A model generated the notes under the pieces. It was not told the DNA's origin, did not search any database, and was given only the letters and a program-made list of their open reading frames with translations. A stretch of DNA of 64,000 nt from Cymodocea nodosa. Taxonomy: Eukaryota > Streptophyta > Magnoliopsida > Alismatales > Cymodoceaceae. The position numbers and the translations under genes were made by a program. Shown in pieces: positions 11,683 through 23,366 of this stretch (position 1 is the stretch's first letter; each line of letters starts with the position of its first letter). The stretch is taken from contig JAZBRI010000003.1 of assembly GCA_036874045.1 (NCBI GenBank), forward strand, positions 18,205,501 through 18,269,500, in the 5' to 3' direction.

Positions 11683-13271
11683 TGTTGCAGGTTGTAATAG
11701 CAACAAGCGGGAAAGATTTTCTTGACAAAGTTTACAAATAACCTAAGTCCCCGTGTAATAAGTGTTTAAATAGGGTTTTTAGGCATATAACTCAACGTGA
11801 AGAGAAGTCGAGTTTAGAAATAAAATAAATATTGAATAAAACTTATTCAATCAAAGTACCCAAAATATTCAAGTATAACTCGTTGAGTTAACTAACCTAA
11901 CGAGTAAAACGCTGTCTAGAGGTAGTTTTATACGTTACCTTATCTAATATAACATCTAGTTAGTACACTTAAAACAATTTTCGGATGCTTCCAACTGAAA
12001 CGTTCCGAAAACAACACACATGCTAAAACTTAACATTATCTTGAGAACATAGTAAACTATTTGAACATTTTGTCCTTTGAATCTAAAATAGTTTATTTGT
12101 CTTTTTACATTATTTCATCAAGATTTTAAGAGGACATTAATTTAGATTAACTAAGATTTGTATTTTAAATTATATTAATCTGTTTGTGACATTGTTAATG
12201 CTCCCCCTACAAATATACTTCAAATATAGTCAATCAAAATACAAAATATACTTGTAGTGACAATAGATGTTAAGTATAACTATACTTTTACATTTTCTTT
12301 TCAGAGACTTCCGTTATCTTGACATTATCAAAAATGATTTCCAGAATCAATTCCTATTTTATATGAATCAAAACACACCTTTGAGCTCAATTCGATTAAT
12401 TCAAGGAGAATAAAAAAATGTATCTCAAATAAACATTTTCAAAAGCAGTAATGTTGATTCAAAAAATCAATAGTCATATTGGTATAAACTATATGCAATT
12501 CAAAGATATTTGTAATTAATGAAACAACTTTTTCTTTTCAAAATAGTAAATATTGATAATTTTCTTTAAAAGTTAGTTTGAAAAGCTTGAATCATACGAG
12601 AGCTTTCTAATGTACCCGTGTAATGAGCTTTCAGTCAACAATCCCAGATCTCATCAGGACCTTAGGTTGCCAGATTTAAAGAATCCTTTTTTAGGACAAC
12701 AATCCTTACATACCTATCTACTCAAGTACAAAAGGCTCGTGATCAAACTGATCAATAAACTCTCAAAGATTTTTACTTTGTAAGCACTTTTCATTTTAAG
12801 CACAGTATATATGTATTCCATTAATACAAATGCAATAAAACATAAATCTCATACAATTTTTACTTCTATGATTATACTGAGAATATAAATCAGTTTCAAT
12901 AAGCTTATACTTTTGATTAACAGTTTAAGATGAGTTACATATAACTTATTCTACAAGTTTAATCAATTAAGTCAAATTTATGCATGATCATATGCATTTT
13001 CCTTGATTCAAAGAAAACATTTAATCAAAATTTCAGAATGTCAGAAGTATTTAATGTTTTTCATTTACACTTCCACTTAAAATCGTAAAAACTATTAAAA
13101 TTGATAAACTACTTAAAATCAATAAGATACTATTATGATTTTACAATAAATACATAGTATCTTAAGCAGCAGTTTAGATATTACTTTAGATATTTATAAT
13201 AAGTATATAATATCTATGAGGTGAACAACATCATCAATAATATTTATCTTTTTATGTCGAGTTTAAGCATT
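11683..13271 (-). other. Element C non-coding tract between pol and 3' ORF
   Basis: About 1.6 kb with no ORF, but conserved in D, A, E and H, so it is functional element sequence. On the minus strand it holds the post-pol hairpin, a GGTATGTAAGG splice-donor-like motif and a T-rich tract ending TTTGTAGGGGGAG (near 12201-12210). Confidence 0.8.
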
Positions 13272-16200
13272 TTACACATCACATAGCCTATAAATACCAA
13301 AATTTAATCAATTGTTGCAGAATGTATTTTCATCTAGAGGTTTTGTAAATATATCAGCTAATTGATTTTTACTAGACAGAAATTCTAATTTAATTTTTCC
13401 TTTAATTACGTTATCTCTTAGAAAATGATGTCTAACTTGTACATGCTTTACTCTTGAATGTAATATAGGATTTTTAAAAAGATTTATTGCAGAACTACTA
13501 TCACAATAAATCTCAGTTGTATCATAAGATAATCCAAAATCTTCTAAAGTTTGCCTTATCCACAGAATCTAAGTGCAACACAGTGCTGCAGCAACATATT
13601 CAGCTTCTGTAGTAGAAAGTGCTATACAGTTTTGCTTTTTACTAAAACATGACACCAAATTATTTCCCAATAATTGACATGTGCCACTAGTACTCTTTCT
13701 ATCAGATTTAGATCCTACATAATCAGCATCAGTATATCCTATAAGATTTATTGAACTATCCTTAGATTAATACAGTCCGAAATTTTTAGTTCCTTGTATA
13801 TATCTAAATATTCTTTTAACTGCAATTAAGTGTGATTCCTTAGGATTAGATTGAAATATAGCACAAACACACACAACAAACATAATATCAGGTCTACTAG
13901 TAGTCAAATAAAGTAAAGAACCAATCATACTTCTGTATTTTCTTTGATCTATAGATTTTCCTATGTCATCAATATCTAACTTTAAAGTAGTACTCATAGG
14001 AGTTCCTCGAATCCTTGTATCTTTAAAATTAAATTTCCTAAGCATTTCATCTGTATATTTTTCCTGATTTAAAAATATACCTTTATCCATTTGCTTAATT
14101 TGAAGTCCTAGAAAATATGAAAGTTCTCCTATCATACTCATTCCAAACTGATTAGTCATCTCTTTAGAGAATATTTCTATCAACTTATCAGAGGTTGCTC
14201 CAAAGATCATATCATCCATGTATATTTGAACAACAATCTGATCTTTACCATCTCTCTTAATAAATAGAGTATGATCCACTTTTCCCATGATATAGCCTTT
14301 TTCTATTAAAAAAGTAGACAATCTTTCATACCATGATCTAGGTGCCTGCTTCAAACCATATAAGGCTTTCTTCAATTTATACACAAAGTTAGGATTTTTA
14401 ATATCTTCAAATCCAGGTGGTTGTTTTACATAGACTTCTTCATTAATTAAACCATTTAGAAATGCACTCTTTACATCCATTTGATATAATTTAAAATCCA
14501 TATAACAAGCATAGGCCAATAATATTCTAATACTTTCTAACCTAGCCACAGGAGCAAATGTTTCATCATAATCTAATCCTTCTTCCTGTGTATACCCTTG
14601 TGCAACTAATTTAGCTTTATTCCTTATAACTTGACCAGTTTCTTTAGTTTTGTTTCTAAAGATCCACTTTGTACCTATTATGGACTGATTTTCTAGTGGA
14701 GAAACTAATTCCCATACATCATTTCTGATGAATTGATTTAATTCTTCTTGCATTGCCACTATCCAATTTTCATCAGATAATGCTTCTTGTATATTCCTTG
14801 GTTCCACCATAGAAACAAACATACACATACTATTTAAATTTACTGAAGCTCTAGTTTTAACTCCCTCATTAATATTACCAATGACTTGAGTAATGAGATG
14901 TGATGAAGAATAACGCCAATTTCTCTTATTTTCCTCAATATTTTCATCAACATCTGAAAGTCCATCACTTTCATCATTAGTTTGATCATTTAAGTTCATA
15001 TTTTTTATTTTCTCAGATAAATCATCAATCTCTCTATTGATCTCTAACTCACTTGGAAAATTGATCATATCATCATTATCAACTTTAGATTGAGATTCTC
15101 TAAGAGAATTTTCAATGAAGCTTACATGGAGGGTTACTTCAATAGTCCTAGAAGTCTTGTTATATACTCTATAGGCTTTACTTCTAGTAGAGTAACCTAC
15201 AAAAATTCCTTCATCCGATTTGGCTTGAAATTTATCCCTTTTATCCTTAGTATTAAGAATAAAACACTTGCAGCCAAATAGTTTCATATAGGAAACTTTT
15301 GGAACCCTATTAAACATAATTTCAAAAGGAGTTTTATTAACATGAGGTCTTAAATGACTTCTATTAATAACATAACAAGCTATATTTATTGCTTCAGCCC
15401 AAAGATTTTGAGGTAACTTATGTTCATTCAACATAGTTCTGGCCATTTCTTGAAGTGATCTATTCTTTCTCTCAACAGCACCATTTTGACACGGTGCTCT
15501 TGGAAAAGAAAATCTATGATCAATGCCATGCTCATTACAATAGTTAACCATTTGATCATTATCAAATTCAGTTCCATGATCACTCCTAAGTTTTGAATAG
15601 AGACACTTTGTTCATTTTGAACAAAATTGCAAAACATTTTAAATTTTCAAAAACTTCTGTCTTAGATGCTAGAAAATATACCCAAGTGTATCTAAAGAAG
15701 TCATCTACTAAAACAAATACATATTGTTTACCACCAAGACTCATGATTCTTGTTGGTTCAAATAGATCCATATGTATAAGTTCTAAGACTCTCTTGCTTG
15801 AAATATCAGTTTTGGATTTAAAAGAGTTTTTGTGAAGTTTACCTAACTCACATGCATCACACATAAAGTTCTTTGAGTATTTAATCTTTGGTAAACCTCT
15901 CACTAAATGTTTTCTAGATAGTTTATGTAACAGTCTCATATTTATATGCCCAATCCTTCTATGCCATAGATATGCATCACTAGTTTCAACTAGCAAACAT
16001 GAATTTAAATCAACTACACTAGAAGGTAAAGATAAAATACATACAGAACATTTTCTTTTAGCAATAAACTTAATTTCATCTGTATTTTTATCAATTACTT
16101 TGCATACATTATCTTCAAACACTACATAATATTCATTTTCAGTTAGTTTTATGACACTCAGCAAATTAAATCCTAGGTTTTCTACATATAGTACATACGA

Positions 16201-16389
16201 AATAACACAAATAGGAGTTATTTGAACATTGCCTATACCTATGATTTTATCTTTGCTTTTGTTTCCAAATGTTACACTTCCTTCCATGGTATTTGTAAAA
16301 TTTTGTAATAGACCTTTTTGTCCGGTCATGTGACTTGACGCTCCACTATCCAAGATCCATTTTGATGTTGTTTCCTCCTGCAACACAAA
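13272..16389 (-). pseudogene. pol: Element C pol (PR-IN-RT-RH), broken but largely complete
   Basis: A polyprotein in copia order. From the right: protease (WILDSGASSHMTGQ), integrase zinc domain (WHRRIGHINMRLLH ... CDACELGK) and catalytic core, the KPFGCK-type copia integrase tail ([20 protein letters not shown]), reverse transcriptase ([36 protein letters not shown]-type box and IYMDDMIFGA), then RNase H (STREAEYVAAALCC-like, IFTKPLDE) ending in GICRLCDV-type residues. Every Ty1/copia domain is recognisable over about 1,040 codons, the usual size. Only a handful of breaks are present. It is flanked by gag on the right and the non-coding tract on the left. Confidence 0.9.
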
Positions 16390-18645
16390 TTAAGAAAAAC
16401 TTTTTCTTGGTACCCAATGTTATTGAGGACCAAGTTCATTAAACGCATATTTCTTCTTTTTGTTTAAAAATAGTTTAACATTATCATTTATATTCTTATT
16501 AGTTGTAAGTACTATTGATTTATCATTAGCTTCATACTCACATATAGCATTATTGCTTTTGCAAACATTCTTTTTGTTTCCAGATGTAGTATAATCAAGA
16601 CCAAACATATTTTTATCAGATGTTAATTTATTTTGGTCATGCTTATTTATTTCAGTAAGTTCATACCAAGATTTTGTACTTGTATTAACACTTTCCATAC
16701 ATACAAAATCTTTTTCTACACAAGAATTTTTAGTTTTATCACATGCAGAATGAGTAATTGGTCTAATACCAGTGTATTGAATTACATGCTCAAGTTTCTG
16801 AATTTTTAGTTTACTACAATTGTTTGAAATTTTAGAAACATTAGAAACTGAATTTCCAAAACAAGATACAAGATTTTTAGAAACATTTAGTCATGTTAGA
16901 AGTACAATTTGACAAATCACATTGATTTATATTATTATTGCATGATTCATCCCTTGAAGTACCTACTTCTACATATTTATTACCTAGTTTCATAATAAAA
17001 GGAATTTTAGTCTTAGATTTACTTGAACTGCAACTAATAAATCCTTTATTGGCTTGAGATTCAGGATATTAAGGATAATCAAATCCTAAGCCAAATTTAT
17101 AAGACACCGCAGGGGTACTAGTTAGTTTATCTAACTTAGTTTGACTTAAATTCTATTTCTCAAAGGTAGAATTTAAATCTTGCTCTCTCAGATTTAATTT
17201 TTCTATCTCTAATTCAAGTTCATTTATATTGTTTCTCAACATTTCATTTTCAGATTCTATCTTTAATTTTTCTGCATTTATATTTTGTATTTGTTCATGC
17301 AAGATACATTCATTAAATCTAAATTTTTGCAAATCTCTAGTATGATTTTCATTATCACATTTAAACTTTTCTAAAGTAGTAGACAGGAAACAATTTTATT
17401 CTTCCATAATGGATGAAGATTTTCTAATATTCTTATTTTCTAGTTTACATACTTTAATTTTTTGTAATAATGCATGATAAGCACATAATAATTCATCAAA
17501 GTTGAAATTTGAATGACTTTTAGGATCAGATATTACCTTAGACTCATCTGCCATGAAGCACACATGAGCAACCTCTTCTAACTCTTGTTCTCCTTCTGAA
17601 TGTGAAGATTTTGATGCCGATTCCTCACATTCAGACTCTTCAAACATGTCATCCCAAGTGACCTTCAAAGCCTTTTTCTTGTAAAACTTTCTCTGAGTTT
17701 TCTGAGCCGTCTTCTTCTGATTTGTCCTACTTTGCTTTTCATTTTTCCTCATAGGACAATCTGGAGAAAGATGTCTAGGTTTCTTACATTGGTAACATAA
17801 ATACTTTCTAGATGAAGAATTCTTGTCATTCAATGATTTTGACGTTGAGGGTTTATCATTTTTGTTCCTTTGCTGTTTCCTAGCTTTCCATGCTTTCTTG
17901 AATTTCCTAGACAACAAAATCAAATCCTCGTCAGAATCAGTAGATATATCAAAATCTGAATTAATTTCGAAGGTGATTTCTTTCTTCATTTTTAGTTTGT
18001 TGTGACTCAGTGATTCATTTAATTGAACTTCATAAGCTGTTAAATTTCCTATAAGTTCATTCATAGTATAAACATTTAAATCTCGTGATTCCTCAATTGA
18101 TGTTACTTTCTGAGACCATTTAGAACTTAGGGATTTGAGAATTTTCCTCACCAAATCCTTCTGTTCAAAATTCTTTCCTAAACATTTTAAAGAGTTTATG
18201 ACATCAAGAAATCTGGAAAACATCTTAGAAATATTTTCGTCTTCATGCATCTTAAAGAGTTCATACTTATGAATCAACATGTTTATTTTTGTCCCTTTAA
18301 CTTGAGAAGTACCTTCATGTGAAACTTCTAATGCATGCCACACCTCATAAGTAGATTTATATGTCGACACTTTACTAACTGTTCATAACTCAACGCACAA
18401 AATAAAATATTTAAGCCCTTAGCATTCAGAGTTTCATTTTCTTTTTTTGTAATTGTCCAAGTATTATAAGGAGTAGTTAACGGAGTATATGGTTTAGAAA
18501 TCATGAACCACAATTTATGATCTATACTTTGAAGAAAAACAGTCATCCTATATTTCCAATATTCAAAATGTATTCCATCAAATAAAGGAGGACGATTAAG
18601 ATTTTAGCCTTCATATAAAGAAAAATTACCATTTCCAGTAGCCAT
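16390..18645 (-). pseudogene. gag: Element C gag (Sirevirus-type), broken
   Basis: The minus-strand counterpart of the gags of A, B and H. It begins with the conserved ATG (18643-18645), three bases inside a splice-donor consensus. The capsid region, basic linker, CCHC knuckle (CYQCKKPRHLSPDC), acidic block (EESECEESASKSS) and coiled-coil tail are all visible. It ends in the Lys-rich NKKKKYAFNELGPQ stretch before the protease. About seven breaks. Confidence 0.88.
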
Positions 18646-18689
18646 CTTACCTTACATTTTTCAACCTATTTGATTTTAAACAGTCTTTT

Positions 18690-21600
18690 GAAATTCTTGG
18701 ACAGTGGAGCGTCAAGTCACATGACCGGACAAAAAAGTCTATTACAAAATTTTACTAATACCATGAAAGGAAGTGTAACATTTGGAAACAAAAGCAAAGA
18801 TAAAATCATAGGTATGGGCAATGTTCAAATAACTCCTACTTGTGTTATTTCGAATGTACTATATGTAGAAAACCTAGGATTTAATTTGCTGAATGTCATA
18901 AAACTAACTGAAAATGAATATTATGTAGTGTTTGAAGATAATGTATGCAAAATAATTGATAAAAATACAGATGAAATTAAGTTTATTGCTAAAAGAAAAG
19001 GTTCTGTATGTATTTTATCTTTACCTTCTGGTGCAGTTGATTTAAATTCATGTTTGCTAGCTGAAACTAGTGATGCATATCTATGGCATAGAAGGATTGG
19101 GCATATAAATATGAGACTGTTACATAAACTATCTAGAAAACATTTAGTGAGAGGTTTACCAAAGATTAAATACTCAAAGAACTTTATGTGTGATGCATGT
19201 GAGTTAGGTAAACTTCACAAAAACTCTTTTAAATCCAAAACTGATATTTCAAGCAAGAGAGTCTTAGAACTTATACATATGGATCATTTGGACCAACAAG
19301 AATCATGAGTCTTGGTGGTAAACAGTACGTATTTGTTTTAGTAGATGACTTCTCTAGATACACTTGGATATATTTTCTAGCATCTAAGACAGAAGTTTTT
19401 GAAAAATTTAAAATGTTTTGCAATTTTGTTCAAAATGAACAAAGTGTCTCTATTCAAAAACTTAGGAGTGATCATAGAACTGAATTTGATAATGATCAAA
19501 TGGATAACTATTGTAATGAGCATGGCATTGATCACAAATTTTCTTTTCCAAGAGCACCGTGTCAAAATGGTGTTGTTGAGAGAAAGAATAGATCACTTCA
19601 AGAAATGGCCAAAACTATGTTGAATGAACATAAGTTACCTCGAAATCTTTGGGCTAAAGCAGTAAATACAACTTGTTATGTTATTAACAGAAGTCATTTA
19701 AGACCTTATGTTAATAAAACCTCTTTTGAAATTATGTTTAATAGGGTTCCAAAAATTTCCTATATGAAACCATTTGGCTGCAAGTGTTTTATTCTTAATA
19801 CTAAGGATAAAAGGGATAAATTTCTAGCCAAATCGGATGAAGGAATTTTTGTAGGTTACTCTACTAGAAGTAAAGCCTATAGAGTATATAACAAGACTTC
19901 TAGGATTATTGAAGAAACCCTCCAAGTAAGCTTCAATGAAAATTCTCTTAGAGAATCTCAATCTAAAGCTGATAATGATGATATGATCAATTTTCCAAAT
20001 GACTTAGAGATCAATAGAGAGATTGATGATTTATTTGAGAAAATCAAAAATATGAACTTAAATGATCAAACTAATGATGAAAGTGATGGACTTTCAGATG
20101 TTGATGAGAATATTGAGGAAAATCAGAGAAATTGGCTTTATTCTTCATCACATCCCATTACTCAAGTCATTGGTAATATTAATGAGGGAGTTAAAACTAG
20201 AGCTTTAGTAAATTTAGATAGTATGTGTATGTTTGTTTCTATGGTGGAACCAAGGAATATACAAGAAGCGTTATCTGATGAAAATTGGATAGTGGCAATG
20301 CAAGAAGAACTAAATCAATTCATCAGAAATGATGTATGGGAATTAGTTTCTCCACCAGAAAATCAGTCCATAATAGGTACAAAGTGGATCTTTAGAAATA
20401 AAACTAATGAAACTGGTCAAATTATAAGGAATAAAGCTAGATTAGTTGCACAAGGGTATACACAAGAAGAAGGATTAGATTATGATGAAAAATTTGCTCC
20501 TGTGGCTAGGTTAGAAAGTATTAGAATATTATTGGCCTATGCTTGTTATATGGATTTTAAATTATATCAAATGGATGTAAAGAGTGCATTTCTAAATGGT
20601 TTAATTAATGAAGAAGTCTATGTAAAACAACCACTTGGATTTGAAGATATTAAAAATCCTAACTTTGTGTATAAATTGAAGAAAGCCTTATATGGTTTGA
20701 AGCAGGCACCTAGATCATGGTATGAAAGATTGTCTACTTTTTTAATAGAAAAAGGCTATATCATGGGAAAAGTGGATCATACTCTATTTATTAAGAGAGA
20801 TGGTAAAGATCAGATTGTTGTTCAAATATACGTGGATGATATAATCTTTGGAGCAACCTCTGATAAGTTGATAGAAATATTCTCTAAAGAGATGACTAAT
20901 CAGTTTGGAATGAGTATGATAGGAGAACTTTCATATTTTCTAGGACTTCAAATTAAGCAAATGGATAAAGGTATATTTTTAAATCAGGAAAAATATGCAG
21001 ATGAAATGCTTAAGAAATTTAATTTTAAAGATACAAGGATTCGAGGAACTCCTATGAGTACTACTTTAAAGTTAGATATTGATGACATAGGAAAATCTAT
21101 AGATCAAAGAAAATACAGAAGTATGATTGGTTCTTTACTTTATTTGACTGCTAGTAGACCTGATACTATGTTTGATGTGTGTGTTTGTGCTAGATTTCAA
21201 TCTAATCCTAAGGAATCACATTTAATTGCAGTTAAAAGAATATTTAGATATATACAAGGAACTAAAAATTTCGGACTGTATTAATCTAAGGATAGTTCAA
21301 TAAATCTTATAGGATATACTGATGCTGATTATGCAGGATCTAAATCTGATAGAAAGAGTACCAATGGCACATGTCAATTATTAGGATATAATTTGGTGTC
21401 ATGGTTTAGTAAAAAGCAAAACTGTGTAGTACTTTCTACTAGAGAAGCTGAATATGTTGCTGCTGCACTGTGTTGCACTCAGATTCTATGGATAAGGCAA
21501 ACTTTAGAAAATTTTGGATTATCTTATGATACAACTGAGATTTATTGTGATAGTAGTTCTGCAATAAATCTTTCTAAAAATCCTGTATTACATTCAAGAG

Positions 21601-21779
21601 CAAAACATATAGAGGTTAGACATCATTTTCTAAAAGATAACGTAATTAAAGGAAAAAATAAATTAGAATTTGTGTCTAGTAAAAATCAATTAGCTGATAT
21701 ATTTACAAAACCTCTAGACGAAAATACATTCTGCAACATTAGATTAAATTTAGGTATTTGTAGGCTATGTGATGTGTAA
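18690..21779 (+). pseudogene. pol: Element D pol (PR-IN-RT-RH), best preserved copy
   Basis: All enzymes of a copia element in order: protease (LDSGASSHMTGQKS), integrase zinc domain (WHRRIGHIN ... CDACELGK), integrase core ([15 protein letters not shown]), reverse transcriptase with YVDD box ([12 protein letters not shown]) and [15 protein letters not shown], and RNase H (STREAEYVAAALCC, CDSSSAINLSKNP, SKNQLADIFTKPLDE). It stops after the conserved RLCDV at 21777-21779. The reverse-transcriptase part is one long open stretch of over 600 codons. The gene still carries a few breaks. The products would copy the element RNA into DNA and insert it into the nucleus. Confidence 0.92.
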
Positions 21780-23366
21780 AATGCTTAAACTCCACATAAA
21801 AAGATAAATATTATTGATGATGTTGTTAACCTCATAGATATTATATACTTATCATAAATACCTAAAGTAATATCTAAACTGCTGCTTAAGATACTATGTA
21901 TTTATTGTAAAATCATAGTAGTATCTTATTGATTTTAAGTAGTTTATCAATTTTAATAGTTTTTAAGATTTTAAGTGGAAGTGTAAATGAAAAACATTAA
22001 ATACTTCTGACATTCTGAAATTTTGATTAAATGTTTTCTTTAAATCAAGGAAAATGCATATGATCATGCATAAATTTGACTTAATTGATTAAACTTGTAG
22101 AATAAGTTATATGTAACTCATCTTAAACTGTTAATCAAAAGTATAAGCTTATTGAAATTGATTCATATTCTCAGTATAATCATAGAAGTAAAAATTGTAT
22201 GAGATTTGTGTTTTATTGCATCTGTATTAATGGAATACATATATATTGTGCTTAAAATGAAAAGTGCTTACAAAGTAAAAATCTTTGAGAGTTTATTGAT
22301 CAATTTGATCACGAGCCTTTTGTACTTGAGCAGATAGGTATGTAAGGATTGTTGTCCTGAAAAAGGATTCTTTAAATCTAGCAACCTAAGGTCCTGATCA
22401 GATCTGGGATTGTTGACTGAAAGCTCATTACACAGGTACATTAGAAAGCTCTTGTATGATTCAAGCTTTTCAAACTAACTTTGAAAGAAAATTATCAATA
22501 TTTACTATTTTGAAAAGAAAAAGTTGTTTCATTAATTACAGATATCCTTGAATCGCATATAGTTTATACCAATATGACTACTAATTTATTGAATCAACAT
22601 TAGTACTTTTGAAAATGTTTATTTGAGATACATTCTTTTATTCTCCTTGAATTAATTGAATTGAGTTCAAAGTTGTGTTTTGATTCATATACAATAGGAA
22701 TTGATTCTGGAAATCATTTTTGATGATGTCAGGATAACGGAAGTCTCTGAAAAGAAAATGTAAAAGTATAGTTATACTTAACATCTATTGTCACTACAAG
22801 TATATTTTGTATTTTGATTGAATATATTTGATGTATATTTGTAGGGGGAGCATTAACAATGTCAAAAACAGATTAATATAATTTAAAATAAAATTTTAGT
22901 TAATCTGAATTAATGTCCTCTTAAAATCTTGATGAAATAATGTAAAAAGACAAATAAACTATTTTAGATTCAAAGGACAAAATGTTCAAATAGTTTACAA
23001 TGTTCTCAAGATAATGTTAAGTTTAGCATGTGTGTTGTTTTCGGAACGTTTCAGTTGGAAGCATCCGAAAATTGTTTTAAGTGTACTAACTAGACGTTAT
23101 ATTAGATAAGGTAACGTGTAAAATTACCTCTAGATAGCGTTTTACTCGTTAGGTTAGTTAACTCAACGAGTTATACTTGAATATATCGGGTACTTTGATT
23201 GAATAAGCTTTATTCAACATTTATTTTATTTCTAAACCCGACTTATCTTCACGTTGAGTTATACGCCTAAAAACTCTATTTAAACACTTATAGCACAGGG
23301 ACTTAGGTTATTTGTAAACTTTGTCAAGAAAATCTTTCCCGCTTGTTGCTGTTACAACCTGCGACG
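21780..23366 (+). other. Element D non-coding tract between pol and 3' ORF
   Basis: About 1.59 kb without a plausible ORF, alignable with the same interval in C, A, E and H. It contains a hairpin 110 bases after the pol stop, a GGTATGTAAGG donor-like motif (about 22337-22347), and a T-rich tract ending TTTGTAGGGGGAG (22838-22850) that could be either a 3' splice site or an extra polypurine tract. Confidence 0.8.
21888..21927 (+). other. Conserved hairpin after pol
   Basis: AAGATACTATG (21888-21898) pairs with CATAGTAGTATCTT (21914-21927) across a 15-base A/T loop. The same arms occur in A (about 30966-31005), C (about 13130-13170), H (about 51327-51367) and E (about 38068-38105), with the stem mostly kept. 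Confidence 0.6.

Larger units (their letters stand above)
7317..18689 (-). mobile_element. Element C: Ty1/copia Sirevirus-type fossil, minus strand
   Basis: A minus-strand copia element nested in B. From right to left it has a short piece of leader (18646-18689), gag (16390-18645), pol (13272-16389), a conserved non-coding tract (11683-13271), the 3' ORF (9415-11682), two polypurine tracts and the 3' LTR (7317-8918). Its 5' LTR is not present. C meets element D at about 18690, where the strand switches; the exact base is uncertain by about ten. C is close to D in sequence, including LTR features the other copies lack (five T's in the terminal GAGTATTTTTG). It carries well over ten breaks. Confidence 0.9.
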
